From Alistipes sp. CAG:268 (GTDB lineage: Bacteria; Bacteroidota; Bacteroidia; Bacteroidales; Rikenellaceae), in contig FR892005.1 of NCBI GenBank assembly GCA_000434235.1, positions 47,876 to 105,577 on the forward strand: 57,702 nt of DNA, read 5' to 3'. Each line of letters opens with the position of its first letter. Position 1 is the stretch's first letter. The translations under genes were made by a program, and so were the position numbers. The notes under the pieces are model-generated. The model saw only the letters and a program-made list of their open reading frames with translations, was not told where the DNA came from and did not search any database. Below are positions 9,675-21,410 of this stretch, in pieces.

Positions 9675-10798
9675 AGAGTCTACGCATGCTGATTCCGATT
9701 CTGCTGTTGCTCTGCGCGGCCGGGACGGCCTCGGGGCAGAACGACGCACGCGTGGCCGAACAGAAGCGCGTGATCGCGGCCCTCGAGAAGAAGATCGCAG
9801 CCGAGGAGCAGGAGATCGCCCGTCTGCGCAAGGGACGCTCCTCGACCGAGGAGCAGGTGCGCCGCCTGGCCCGGCAGATCGACTCGCGGAGCCAGCTGCT
9901 CGACGCCACGGAGAAGGAGGCCTCCCAGTTGCGCGGGGAGATCGCACGCACGGACAGCGTAGCGGGGGATCTTGCTGCCAGACTCGAACGCGACCGGCAG
10001 CAATATGCGGAGATGGTACGCGAAGCCTACCGCAACTACCGCCAGAACAACTACCTCACCTACCTCTTCTCGGCCCGCGACTTCGCCGACGTGGCGCGCC
10101 GCATCACCGACCTGAGGGCCGTAGCCGCCCTGCGCGAGCGCAAACTACGCGATATCCGCAGCCTGGCCGACGAGGTGCGCACCGAACAGGAGACGCTTGC
10201 TCGCCGCCGCCGCGAGCTCGACTCGGTCTCCACGCGGCTCACGGCGCAGCGCGAGAAGCTGCAGCGCGACTCGCGGAACGCCAAGGCGACGATCCAGCAG
10301 CTCTCGAAACGCGAGAAGAGCGCCCTGCAGCGCAAGATCGAGCAGGAGCAGCAGCTCGACGTGGCGATCAGCGAACTGCGCAAACTCTCGAAAGGAAACA
10401 AGGAGGGCGCTTCGTTCTCGTCGAAGACCTCCGGACTGCGGCTTCCCGTCGTGAACGGCCGCGTGAAGCGATACAAGGGCAACATGGCCGAGATCTCCGG
10501 ACCGAAGGAGGCACAGGTGATCTCGATCTACGACGGCAAGGTCGTGGAGACCAAACGCAACCGCATCACGGGCAAATACGAGGTATTCATCGCCCACGGC
10601 GAATACATCACCTCCTACGCCAACCTCGGGTCGGTCTGCGTCGGAAAGGGGCAGAAGATCGCCCGCAACCAGCAGATCGGAACCATCGGTTCGTCGGTCG
10701 ATTTCGAGACGATGCAGACCGAATACCGGATCGTGTTCGGCATCTATCCGCCCGATCCGAAACAGACGATGCGGGCCGAAAACTGCTTCAGGCGGTAG
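9671..10798 (+). CDS. EnvC-like coiled-coil protein with degenerate M23/LytM domain (murein hydrolase activator)
   Basis: 375 residues: signal peptide (to about residue 23, ...TASGQ), a long charged coiled coil (about 25-235), then a LytM-type domain (about 250-370). The catalytic HxxxD and HxH zinc ligands of active M23 peptidases are missing: the usual YxHL appears as SYANLGSV and the usual LHFEIR as TEYRIVFG. This is the pattern of EnvC/NlpD-type activators, which stimulate amidases during cell division rather than cutting peptidoglycan. Overlaps the TPR gene by 4 bp. Activator function is inferred from domain layout. Confidence 0.88.
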   Translation: MKSLRMLIPILLLLCAAGTASGQNDARVAEQKRVIAALEKKIAAEEQEIARLRKGRSSTEEQVRRLARQIDSRSQLLDATEKEASQLRGEIARTDSVAGDLAARLERDRQQYAEMVREAYRNYRQNNYLTYLFSARDFADVARRITDLRAVAALRERKLRDIRSLADEVRTEQETLARRRRELDSVSTRLTAQREKLQRDSRNAKATIQQLSKREKSALQRKIEQEQQLDVAISELRKLSKGNKEGASFSSKTSGLRLPVVNGRVKRYKGNMAEISGPKEAQVISIYDGKVVETKRNRITGKYEVFIAHGEYITSYANLGSVCVGKGQKIARNQQIGTIGSSVDFETMQTEYRIVFGIYPPDPKQTMRAENCFRR

Positions 10799-10801
10799 AC
10801 T

Positions 10802-10897
10802 CTCCGGAAAGTGTCTGCGAAGAATCCCCGTAAAGGGTATTCCGGAGGCGAAATTCCGCTTCAAACCGTTTCTGCGGAATCCTCTCTACGCGGAGAG
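10802..10897 (+). other. Three consecutive hairpins in the envC-ybeY spacer
   Basis: The 141-bp spacer holds nested or successive inverted repeats: CTCCGGAA (10802-10809) with TTCCGGAG (10840-10847); ATTCCGC (10853-10859) with GCGGAAT (10874-10880); CTCTC (10882-10886) with GAGAG (10893-10897). No T run follows, so these are not simple terminators. They could be an RNA processing or attenuation element in the polycistronic transcript. Confidence 0.4.
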
Positions 10898-10939
10898 ACA
10901 AAGACAAAAACAAGGCTAAAAAAACGACAAAGAGAAGCA

Positions 10940-11374
10940 ATGGCTGTACGCTACTACAACGACGACTGCAAATACCGCCTGCCGCAAAAGCGGCTGACGG
11001 CCGAATGGCTGCGCCGCGTGGCCGAGGAGGAGGGTTATGTGCTGGGCGACGTGAGCTACATCTTCTGCTCGGCGCAGCGGCTGCTTGAGATGAACCGGCA
11101 GTACCTCGGGCACGACTACTTCACCGACGTCATCACGTTCGACTACAGCGACCGCAGCGATACGCGCATCGTCTCGGGAGACATCTTCATCGACGTGGAG
11201 ACCGTGGCCGACAACGCCCGGCAATACGGCGCCACGGCGCTCCAGGAGATGCGCCGCGTGGTGGTCCACGGCGTGCTGCACCTCTGCGGCCAGGGCGACA
11301 AGACGCCCCGCAGCAATGCCCAGATGCACCGCAAGGAGGACAAGTACCTGAAATTCTGGGAAAAAGAAGAGTAA
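10940..11374 (+). CDS. ybeY: Endoribonuclease YbeY (16S rRNA maturation)
   Basis: 144 residues. The start chosen is the ATG giving MAVRYYNDDCKYRLP; the frame is open upstream but that part has no family similarity and covers the hairpin-rich spacer. The metal-binding motif HGVLHLCGQGD (HxxxH plus a downstream Asp in place of the third His) identifies YbeY, a single-strand endonuclease acting in 16S rRNA 3' end processing and ribosome quality control. It precedes mnmG by 74 bp in the same direction. Confidence 0.93.
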   Translation: MAVRYYNDDCKYRLPQKRLTAEWLRRVAEEEGYVLGDVSYIFCSAQRLLEMNRQYLGHDYFTDVITFDYSDRSDTRIVSGDIFIDVETVADNARQYGATALQEMRRVVVHGVLHLCGQGDKTPRSNAQMHRKEDKYLKFWEKEE

Positions 11375-11448
11375 GCCGCAGACGCGGAGACAGCACGGCA
11401 TCCAAAACAGCCGTCAGGACCGTGTCCCGGCAAGAGAGACAAAACACC

Positions 11449-13338
<1,890 letters not shown>

Positions 13339-13340
13339 AC

Positions 13341-13354
13341 GTTCCACGTGGAAC
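13341..13354. promoter_or_regulatory. parS-like site 1
   Basis: GTTCCACGTGGAAC, a perfect 14-bp palindrome; with flanks (c...a) it matches 15 of 16 bases of the parS form TGTTCCACGTGGAACA known from several bacteria. It is 2 bp after the mnmG stop, in non-coding DNA. The role would be ParB loading for chromosome segregation. Confidence 0.85.
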
Positions 13355-13402
13355 ATAAAAGCGAAAGAACAAATAAGGATACAAACAAGAAACGAAGAAT
13401 TC

Positions 13403-13416
13403 GTTCCACGTGGAAC
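13403..13416. promoter_or_regulatory. parS-like site 2
   Basis: A second perfect copy of GTTCCACGTGGAAC, centred 62 bp after site 1, again flanked by c and a. Two identical 14-bp palindromes in one 160-bp intergenic region are very unlikely by chance. Confidence 0.85.
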
Positions 13417-13449
13417 ATTAATACTAATTAAGTTAGTATAAAAAGCAAA

Positions 13450-13484
13450 AAAGGAAACCCCGCCGGAATGGCGGGGTTTCCTTT
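13450..13484. terminator. Bidirectional terminator between mnmG and ilvE
   Basis: A 15-bp inverted repeat (13450-13464 with 13470-13484), core AACCCCGCC/GGCGGGGTT, flanked by A and T runs, lies between the convergent mnmG and ilvE genes. Confidence 0.88.
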
Positions 13485-13501
13485 TGTAATCCGTAAATAA
13501 A

Positions 13502-14515
13502 TCAGAGTACAATCGTGCACCAACCATACTTGTCCTCCGAACGGCCGTACTGAATATCCTGCAGGCGGGTATAGAGTTCGAGGCTCGTCTTGCCGACCTC
13601 CGTACCATAGGTATAAACCTTGTCGGTCTGCATATCAAAGATCTTCCCGATAGGGGAGATGACTGCAGCCGTTCCGCAGGCGCCACACTCCTCGAAAGTT
13701 TCCAGTTCCTCGACGGGAATATGGCGCTCTTCAACCTCGAGTCCCATGTCACGGGCGATCTGGCGAAGGCTCATGTTCGTAATCGAAGGCAGCACCGACT
13801 GCGATTTCGGCGTGATGTACTTGCCCTCCTTGATGCCGAAGAAGTTGGCGGCACCGCACTCCTCGATGTATTTGTGCTCAGCCGCATCGAGGTACATCAC
13901 GTTCGAATAGCCGAGCGTGTGCGCCTTTTCACCCGACATGAGGCTGGCCGCATAGTTTCCGCCGACCTTCACATCACCCGTTCCACGTGGAGCAGCGCGG
14001 TCCTGTTCACGGTCGATAGCGACCAGAATCGGCTTGATTCCCGACTTGAAGTAGGCACCTACGGGCGAGCAATAGACGATCAGCAGCGCATCCTTGGCGG
14101 GTTTCACACCCAGTCCGACGGTCGTACCGAACATCACCGGACGCAGGTAGAGCGAAGCACCCGTACCGTAGGGCGGAATGAAACGCTCGTTGCGCTTGAC
14201 CACCTCGACACAGGCATCAACAATCATCTCGATCGACGGAACCGGCAGGCAAAGGCGCTTGGCCGACGATTGAAGACGGCGGGCATTGTCGGCCACACGG
14301 AAGAGACGGACCTTGCCGTCGATTCCCCGGAAGGCTTTCAGACCCTCGAAAAGTTCGATGCCGTAGTGCAGGCACGAAGCCGACATGTGCATCTTGATGT
14401 ACTCGTCGCTCGTGATTTCCATCTCGCTCCACTTGCCGTCGGTAAACGTAAAGCGGGCATTGAAATCGGTCTTGGTGTAGTCGAAGCCCAATGCGCTCCA
14501 ATCGATGTTTTCCAT
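13502..14515 (-). CDS. ilvE: Branched-chain amino acid aminotransferase (type II)
   Basis: PLP enzyme for the last step of leucine, isoleucine and valine synthesis or the first step of their breakdown. The 337 residues include the PLP-lysine region KVGGNYAAS, the domain-linker/N-terminal signature GIELFEGLKAFRGIDGKVRLFR, and the C-terminal block CGTAAVISPIGKIF typical of the long BCAT group. An imperfect parS-like site (13980-13993) lies within its coding sequence. A TACTTTAA near -7 match (14530-14537, minus strand) is a possible promoter. Confidence 0.95.
   Translation of the reverse strand: MENIDWSALGFDYTKTDFNARFTFTDGKWSEMEITSDEYIKMHMSASCLHYGIELFEGLKAFRGIDGKVRLFRVADNARRLQSSAKRLCLPVPSIEMIVDACVEVVKRNERFIPPYGTGASLYLRPVMFGTTVGLGVKPAKDALLIVYCSPVGAYFKSGIKPILVAIDREQDRAAPRGTGDVKVGGNYAASLMSGEKAHTLGYSNVMYLDAAEHKYIEECGAANFFGIKEGKYITPKSQSVLPSITNMSLRQIARDMGLEVEERHIPVEELETFEECGACGTAAVISPIGKIFDMQTDKVYTYGTEVGKTSLELYTRLQDIQYGRSEDKYGWCTIVL
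13980..13993. promoter_or_regulatory. parS-like site 3 (one mismatch), inside ilvE
   Basis: GTTCCACGTGGAGC differs from sites 1 and 2 at one base and has the same flanks (c...a). It is inside the ilvE coding region, where it encodes part of a surface segment (APRGT), so codon choice rather than function could explain it; closeness to two perfect sites supports function. Confidence 0.6.
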
Positions 14516-14578
14516 AAATATTGAAATTTTAAAGTACCAGTTTCATCTTTGTCGGGACAGCAACGGATCCGGCAGGCA

Positions 14579-16621
14579 TCAACCCACGATGGCGCCGTTG
14601 TTGGTCTTTTCGTCGGGCTGCAGCAGACGCAGCTTGCCCGATGCATCCTCGGCCATGAGGATCATGCCGCTGGAGGTGATGCCCTTCAGGTCGCGCGGAG
14701 CAAGGTTCACCAGCACAAGCACCTGCTTGCCGATGAGCTCCTCGGGCGTGAAGTGCTCGGCAATGCCCGAGACGATCACCCGCTGGTCGATACCCGTATC
14801 GACCGTGAGTTTGAGCAATTTCTTGGTTTTGGCAACCTTTTCGGCGGAAAGGATCGTCGAAACACGGATATCCATTTTCTGGAAATCGTCAAACTGAATC
14901 GTATCTTTCTGTGCTTCAACATGTTGAGCAGCTTCAGCAGCCTGATTGGCAGCTTTCGTGGCCGCCAGCTTGTCCAGCTGCCGCTGAATGACGTCGTCTT
15001 CGATCTTCTCGAAAAGCAGCTCGGGCGTACCAATCGTGTGACCGGCCGCAATGAGGTCCATCCCGCCAAGGCGCTCCCACGGGAACTTCTCCACGGCCAG
15101 CATGCGGAGCATCTTCGCAGCCGAGAAGGGCATGAAGGGTTCGATGGCGATGGCCGTATTGGCCGTGATCTGCAGGGCGATGTTGAGGATCGTCTTCACA
15201 CGTTCCGGATCGCTCTTGATGACCTTCCACGGCTCGGTGTCGGCCAGGTATTTGTTGCCGATGCGAGCGAAGTTCATGGCATCCTTCAACGCCTCACGAA
15301 AACGGTAGTTCTCGATGTTGCTCTCAAGCGACGCACGGATCGAGGCAATGTCGGCGATCGTCTCGCGGTCGTAGTCCGTAAGCTCCCCGCAGGCGGGCAC
15401 CTTGCCGTCGTAATACTTCTGCGTGAGCACCAGGGCACGATTCACGAAGTTGCCCAGCACGGCCACCAGCTCGTTGTTGTTGCGGGCCTGGAAGTCCTTC
15501 CACGTAAAGTCGTTGTCCTTGGTCTCGGGGGCATTGGCGCAGAGCACGTAGCGCAGCACGTCCTCCTTGCCGGGGAACTCCTCGAGGTATTCGTGCAGCC
15601 AGACGGCCCAGTTGCGCGATGTGGAGATCTTCTCGCCCTCGAGGTTCAGGAACTCGTTCGCGGGCACGTTCTCCGGAAGGATGTAGCCGCCGTGGGCCTT
15701 GAGCATCGAGGGGAAAACAATGCAGTGGAAGACGATGTTGTCCTTGCCGATGAAGTGCACCATCTTCGTATCCTCGCTCTTCCAATACTTTTCCCAGTCG
15801 GGTGTGAGGTCCTTCGTCGCGGAGATGTAACCGATCGGTGCGTCGAACCAGACGTAGAGCACCTTGCCCTCGGCACCCTCGACCGGCACGGGAATGCCCC
15901 AGTCCAGGTCGCGGCTCACGGCACGGGGCTGCAGGCCGCCGTCCAGCCAGCTCTTGCACTGTCCGTAGACATTGGTCTTCCACTCCCTGTGGCCATTGAG
16001 AATCCACTCGCGGAGGAATCCTTCATATTGATCCAGAGGAAGATACCAGTGTTTGGTCTCGCGCTTGACGGGCACCGAACCCGACACGGCGCTGTGGGGG
16101 TCGATCAACTCGTCGGGCGAAAGGGTCGATCCGCACTTCTCGCACTGGTCGCCGTAGGCGCGGTCGTTGCCGCACTTGGGGCAGGTGCCCACGATGTAAC
16201 GGTCGGCAAGGAACGTCTGCGCCTCCTCGTCGTAATACTGCATCGAGGTCTTCTCGATGAACTTGCCCTCGTCGTAAAGCTTGCGGAAGAAGTCCGAAGC
16301 CGTCCGGGCGTGGGTGGCCGACGAGGTGCGCGAATAGATGTCGAACGACATGCCGAGCCCCTCGAACGAACGTTTGATCAATTCGTGGTAGCGGTCTACG
16401 ATCTGCTGGGGCGTGACGCCCTCCTTGCGGGCCTTGATCGTGATGGGCACGCCGTGCTCGTCGGATCCGCAGACCGAGATCACGTCGCAGCCCTTCAGGC
16501 GCAGGTAGCGCGTGTAGATATCCGAAGGTATGTAGACTCCCGCCAGGTGGCCGATATGTACGGGGCCGTTGGCATAGGGGAGTGCCGAAGTCACGAGATA
16601 GCGTTTGAACTCTTTAGCCAT
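14579..16621 (-). CDS. metG: Methionine--tRNA ligase with C-terminal tRNA-binding domain
   Basis: 680 residues. Class I signature [16 protein letters not shown] near the N-terminus, zinc-knuckle cysteines [17 protein letters not shown], and the KMSKS-equivalent loop as EKISTSRN. After the anticodon-binding helices there is an Ala/Gln-rich linker (about 560-580) and an OB-fold tRNA-binding domain (about 585-680, [17 protein letters not shown]) that dimerises and binds tRNA. The length is normal for the long MetRS form. Confidence 0.98.
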   Translation of the reverse strand: MAKEFKRYLVTSALPYANGPVHIGHLAGVYIPSDIYTRYLRLKGCDVISVCGSDEHGVPITIKARKEGVTPQQIVDRYHELIKRSFEGLGMSFDIYSRTSSATHARTASDFFRKLYDEGKFIEKTSMQYYDEEAQTFLADRYIVGTCPKCGNDRAYGDQCEKCGSTLSPDELIDPHSAVSGSVPVKRETKHWYLPLDQYEGFLREWILNGHREWKTNVYGQCKSWLDGGLQPRAVSRDLDWGIPVPVEGAEGKVLYVWFDAPIGYISATKDLTPDWEKYWKSEDTKMVHFIGKDNIVFHCIVFPSMLKAHGGYILPENVPANEFLNLEGEKISTSRNWAVWLHEYLEEFPGKEDVLRYVLCANAPETKDNDFTWKDFQARNNNELVAVLGNFVNRALVLTQKYYDGKVPACGELTDYDRETIADIASIRASLESNIENYRFREALKDAMNFARIGNKYLADTEPWKVIKSDPERVKTILNIALQITANTAIAIEPFMPFSAAKMLRMLAVEKFPWERLGGMDLIAAGHTIGTPELLFEKIEDDVIQRQLDKLAATKAANQAAEAAQHVEAQKDTIQFDDFQKMDIRVSTILSAEKVAKTKKLLKLTVDTGIDQRVIVSGIAEHFTPEELIGKQVLVLVNLAPRDLKGITSSGMILMAEDASGKLRLLQPDEKTNNGAIVG

Positions 16622-16650
16622 AGAAGTGATACAATCTTACTAATTTGTGT

Positions 16651-16658
16651 CAAAAGTA
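16651..16658 (-). promoter_or_regulatory. -7 element upstream of metG
   Basis: CAAAAGTA on the plus strand is TACTTTTG on the minus strand, a TAnnTTTG match 30 bp before the metG start codon. A CAAA (TTTG on minus) at 16683-16686 is 24 bp away, longer than the usual spacing. Confidence 0.5.
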
Positions 16659-16726
16659 CGAAATTTTGATTGATTCCTGAAGCAAAAGGGGGAGTTTTTC
16701 CACAAGAAAGAAGCACGGGGCACGAA

Positions 16727-16808
16727 GCAACCGGGAAAAAGGAGGCGCCGCTCTTCCTTTTGAGTCCGCAACCGGGAAAAAGGAGGCGCCGCTCTTCCTT
16801 TCGAGTCC
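16727..16808 (+). repeat. 41-bp tandem direct repeat, two copies
   Basis: Two adjacent 41-bp copies (16727-16767 and 16768-16808) differ at one base near the 3' end. Each contains the palindromic GGCGCC and a CTCTTCCTTT tract. They lie in the 392-bp space between metG and the acyltransferase gene, which has no supported ORF. Possibly a recent slippage duplication. Confidence 0.85.
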
Positions 16809-16962
16809 CGGGACGGGCACGACCGCGTACCGGCAAAGGGGCGTTTCCGCCTCTCTGTCGCGCCGGAAATCATCCGCCGGGGTGCTTTATTCATCGACGG
16901 GCATTTACCCGCCAAAAAGCAAAAAAACAACGTTCGCACTTTTTCCTTTGACTCGGGAATCG

Positions 16963-16970
16963 TACCTTTG
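16963..16970 (+). promoter_or_regulatory. -7 element upstream of the acyltransferase gene
   Basis: TACCTTTG matches TAnnTTTG, 43 bp before the chosen ATG. No TTTG at the standard -33 spacing. Confidence 0.5.
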
Positions 16971-17013
16971 CAACGATCCACCCGAACCGATCCCGAAAAC
17001 AAAAAAGACGGAA

Positions 17014-18165
17014 ATGAACACTTCATCCTTTGCGGACACCAAACCCCACTACAACCTGCTCGACGGGCTGCGCGGCGTTGCGGCACTCTCGGTCATCTGG
17101 TACCACATCTTCGAAGGGTATGCCTTTGCCGGCGGCAACACCACGATCGGAGGCATCAACCACGGCTACCTGGCCGTCGATTTCTTCTTCATGCTCTCGG
17201 GCTTCGTCATCTCCTACGCCTACGACGACCGCTGGGGCAGCGGTCTTACGGTCGGCAACTTCTTCCGCCGACGCCTCATACGCCTCCATCCGATGGTTCT
17301 CTTCGGGGCCCTGCTGGGCGCCGTGACCTTCCTTGCGCAGGGCGCCGTGACATGGCAGGGCACACCGGTCGCCACAACTTCCGTGCTGCTGGCCCTGCTC
17401 TGCGCCTGCTGCTTCATCCCGGCCTGGAGCGGCGCACCGTGGGAGGTGCGGGGCAACGGCGAGATGTTTCCCCTCAACGGGCCGAGCTGGTCGCTCTTCT
17501 TCGAGTATATCGGCAACATCCTCTACGCCCTGCTGATCCGCCGCCTTTCGGATCGCGCGCTCGCCGCACTCACCCTTCTGACGGGCGCCGGACTCGCCTA
17601 TTTCGCCCTGGCCGACCCCCAGCAGTACGGCACGATCGGCGTAGGCTGGACGCTCGACGGGGTGAACTTCGCCGGCGGCCTCGTGCGCATGCTCTTCCCC
17701 TTCACGCTGGGCATGCTCATCGCACGGCGCTTCCGTCCGGTGAAGGTCCGCGGGGCCTTCTGGATCTGCTCGGCGATCCTCGTGGCGCTGTTCCTCGTCC
17801 CGGCCCTCCCGACCGACACCGCCGTCAGCCTCAACGGCCTCTTCGAAGTGGCCTGCATCGCACTGCTCTTCCCGCTGCTCATCCGCCTGGGAGCCTCGGG
17901 CGCCACGACCGACCGTTTCTCGACGGGACTCTGCCGCTTCATGGGCGACATCTCCTTCCCGGTCTACATCATCCACTATCCGTTCATGTACCTCTTCTAC
18001 GCCTGGATGATCCGCCACGGCATCGCCGACTTCGCCCGCACGTGGCCCGCGGCCTTGCTGCTCTTCTTCGGCAACATCCTGCTGGCCTATGTAGCACTGA
18101 AGCTCTACGACGAACCCCTGCGGCGGCGCCTGGCCAAGAGGTTCCTGCACCGACCGGCCCGCTGA
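17014..18165 (+). CDS. Acyltransferase 3 (OafA/YrhL-type) integral membrane protein
   Basis: 383 residues from the ATG giving MNTSSFADTKPHYNLLDGLRG; the frame is open upstream but that part covers the promoter region. The family start LLDGLRGVAALSVIWYHIFEG contains the conserved Arg and His of the acyltransferase 3 fold, followed by LAVDFFFMLSGFVISYAY and about ten hydrophobic helices. Such enzymes transfer acetyl or other acyl groups onto surface glycans. The gene stands alone with its own terminator; the acceptor is unknown. Confidence 0.9.
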   Translation: MNTSSFADTKPHYNLLDGLRGVAALSVIWYHIFEGYAFAGGNTTIGGINHGYLAVDFFFMLSGFVISYAYDDRWGSGLTVGNFFRRRLIRLHPMVLFGALLGAVTFLAQGAVTWQGTPVATTSVLLALLCACCFIPAWSGAPWEVRGNGEMFPLNGPSWSLFFEYIGNILYALLIRRLSDRALAALTLLTGAGLAYFALADPQQYGTIGVGWTLDGVNFAGGLVRMLFPFTLGMLIARRFRPVKVRGAFWICSAILVALFLVPALPTDTAVSLNGLFEVACIALLFPLLIRLGASGATTDRFSTGLCRFMGDISFPVYIIHYPFMYLFYAWMIRHGIADFARTWPAALLLFFGNILLAYVALKLYDEPLRRRLAKRFLHRPAR

Positions 18166-18183
18166 CCCGTACCCGAAAAAAAA

Positions 18184-18222
18184 GAATTCCCGCACCCTCG
18201 GAAAGGTGCGGGAATCTTTTTC
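18184..18222. terminator. Terminator between convergent acyltransferase and S46 genes
   Basis: ATTCCCGCACC (18186-18196) pairs with GGTGCGGGAAT (18205-18215), with an A run before and a T run after, serving both strands. Confidence 0.85.
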
Positions 18223-18254
18223 AGACGGAATGCCGTCGGGCATCCGGTCACGCG

Positions 18255-20387
18255 CTACTCGAACTGCATCTCGTCGAGGAGCCAGCCGGCGCCGGCGAAC
18301 TTGTCCACGATGAAGAGCACGTAGCGTACATCCACGGCGATCATGCGCTGCAGGTCGGGCTCGAAGGCCACGTCGCCCGACATGGCCTCCCAGTTGCCAT
18401 CGAAGGCCAGGCCGATCAGCGCGCCGCGGTCATTCAGCACGGGTGATCCCGAGTTGCCGCCCGTAATGTCGAGGTTGGCCAGGAAGGCCACGGGCATCTC
18501 GCCCTTCGCATTGGCGTAGCGGCCGAAATCCTTGGCTGCATAGAGTTCCTTAAGGCGCTCGGGTACGGTGAACTCGGCAGGATTCTTCGGATCCTCCTTC
18601 TCCATCACACCCTTGAGCGTCGTATAGTAGTTGTACTCGATGCCGTCGGCCGGCGAGTAGGGCAGCACGTTGCCGTACGTGAGGCGGATCGTGAAGTTGG
18701 CATCCGGGGCCCACGCCTTGCGGGGCTGCTGGAGCATCAGGCCGGCGATGTATTTGCGATGTCCTTCAGCATAGCCTGCATGGCTTTCGCGGTAGGCCTT
18801 CGAAAGCTCCATATACTTCGACCACACCGATGCGGACAGCTCCACGGCGGGATCCGCAGCAATCTTCTCGGGCGAGTAGTCGTCCAGCAGCGCCAGCACC
18901 TTCTCCGCGGAGGCAAAGACCGAGTGGTCGTAGAGGTAATCGACATAGGCGTCGATGTCGCCGCCGAACTGCTTATCGACCACATCGGCATAGAACGACG
19001 GCAGCTCCTTCATGTTTTCACGCGCGATGGCGAGCATGCGCCTGGCCACCTTGCGGTCGGTCGCGGGATTATAGTCCTTGTACCACTCGGCCAGACGCTC
19101 CCTGACGGCATCAGGATCGGCAATGGTCTCTTCCACGGCCATCTTATCCATATTGATGAACGAACGCACGGGGTTCAGCAGCTCGACGGCCCCGAGGAAC
19201 GCCTCCGAAAGATACTGCACGCCGGCGTAGATCGGGCCGCCGCGGAGCTCGGCCTCGCGGATCTTCGCCAGGGCGTCGATATATCCCTCCTCGGGCAGCG
19301 TATTCTTCTCGGCCCAAGCCTGGAACGAAGCTTCCTGCGCCTCTTTGCGGGCCTTTACGCCAAGTTTCCGGATGCCGCGCGACATGCCGATCGAATTCTT
19401 CCAGTAGTTCGACGACATGGCGTATTTCGAGGCATACTGGATACGCACGGCATCATCGGCCATCATGTCGTCCCAAAGGATCGCCTGGCGCTCACCGCGG
19501 ATGAAGATCCGCTGCGGGTTCTCCGTGCCGAGCAGGTTGTCGATCTCGTACGAGGTCATGTAGCGCTCGGTCGATCCGGGGAATCCCATCACCATGGCGA
19601 AGTCACCCTCATCGACGCCGTCGAGCGAGATCTTGAGGAACTTCTCGGCGCGGTAGGGACGGTTCTCCGGGGCGTATTCGGCCGGACGGTTGTCGGCACC
19701 GGCATAGACGCGGAAAATGGAGAAGTCGCCCGTGTGGCGGGGCCACATCCAGTTGTCCGTATCGCCGCCAAACTTGCCGATCGACGAGGGGGGAGCCCCC
19801 ACCAGGCGGACGTCGGTGTATACCTCCATCACGAAGGCGAAGAACTGGTTGCCGCCGAAGAAGGGCTTGACGGAGATCTCCATCGAGGGATGCTCCTCCT
19901 GCAGGCGCCCGGTCAGCACCTTCATGTTCTCGGCCGTGATGCGCTCGTACTCGGACTGCGAGGCGGTCGAGGGTACGTTGCCCAGCACATCCGCCGTCAC
20001 ATCCATGATGTGCCGCACGAAGCGCACCTTGAGCCCCGGAACGGGCAGCTCCTCGGCCTGGGACATGGCCCAGAAACCGTTCGCAAGGTAGTCGTGCTCG
20101 ACGCTCGAAAGCTGCTGGATCGAGGCGTAGCCACAGTGGTGGTTGGTAAAGAGCAGGCCTTCGGGCGAGACGATCTCACCCGTGCAGCCGCCGCCGAAGA
20201 CGACAATGGCATCCTTGAGCGACGACTCGTTCACGCTGTAGATCTCGTCGGCCGAGAGCTTGCAGCCGCGCTCCTTCATCACCTTGATGTTCATCTTCTG
20301 AAGGTAGGGCAGCATCCACATGCCCTCGTCGGCCGAGGCGGTCAGCGAGACGCACGCCGCGGCCAGCAGGAAAAGGATTTTCTTCAT
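18255..20387 (-). CDS. S46 family dipeptidyl-peptidase, DPP7 type
   Basis: Releases dipeptides from the N-terminus of oligopeptides in the periplasm. The start giving MKKILFLLAAACVSLTASADEGMWM (signal peptide) is chosen over a longer open frame; 710 residues. The catalytic His is in FTNHHCGYASIQ (about 80) and the Ser is Ser646 in GGNSGSPV. Gly664 in FDGNWEAMSGD is 18 residues after the Ser, the same spacing as Ser655/Gly673 in P. gingivalis DPP7; DPP11 has Arg there. Preference for hydrophobic P1 residues is therefore inferred. It follows nadA by 23 bp. Confidence 0.95.
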   Translation of the reverse strand: MKKILFLLAAACVSLTASADEGMWMLPYLQKMNIKVMKERGCKLSADEIYSVNESSLKDAIVVFGGGCTGEIVSPEGLLFTNHHCGYASIQQLSSVEHDYLANGFWAMSQAEELPVPGLKVRFVRHIMDVTADVLGNVPSTASQSEYERITAENMKVLTGRLQEEHPSMEISVKPFFGGNQFFAFVMEVYTDVRLVGAPPSSIGKFGGDTDNWMWPRHTGDFSIFRVYAGADNRPAEYAPENRPYRAEKFLKISLDGVDEGDFAMVMGFPGSTERYMTSYEIDNLLGTENPQRIFIRGERQAILWDDMMADDAVRIQYASKYAMSSNYWKNSIGMSRGIRKLGVKARKEAQEASFQAWAEKNTLPEEGYIDALAKIREAELRGGPIYAGVQYLSEAFLGAVELLNPVRSFINMDKMAVEETIADPDAVRERLAEWYKDYNPATDRKVARRMLAIARENMKELPSFYADVVDKQFGGDIDAYVDYLYDHSVFASAEKVLALLDDYSPEKIAADPAVELSASVWSKYMELSKAYRESHAGYAEGHRKYIAGLMLQQPRKAWAPDANFTIRLTYGNVLPYSPADGIEYNYYTTLKGVMEKEDPKNPAEFTVPERLKELYAAKDFGRYANAKGEMPVAFLANLDITGGNSGSPVLNDRGALIGLAFDGNWEAMSGDVAFEPDLQRMIAVDVRYVLFIVDKFAGAGWLLDEMQFE

Positions 20388-20410
20388 ATACGTTGTTTTG
20401 CGGTGTTGTT

Positions 20411-21350
<940 letters not shown>

Positions 21351-21352
<2 letters not shown>

Positions 21353-21410
21353 TTTTTATTTTTTATTCCTTTTTAAAATTTAAATAAAAAAGAAGAAGAA
21401 TATAAATAGC
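21351..21410. other. AT-rich putative DNA unwinding element of oriC
   Basis: About 60 bp consisting almost only of A and T runs (only a handful of G/C in 21351-21410), the most AT-rich stretch noticed in this GC-rich window, directly beside the first DnaA-box-like 9-mers. Confidence 0.65.

Noticed and set aside
14549..16669. 706-codon open frame antisense to metG
   Set aside because: Shadow of metG; no recognisable domain.
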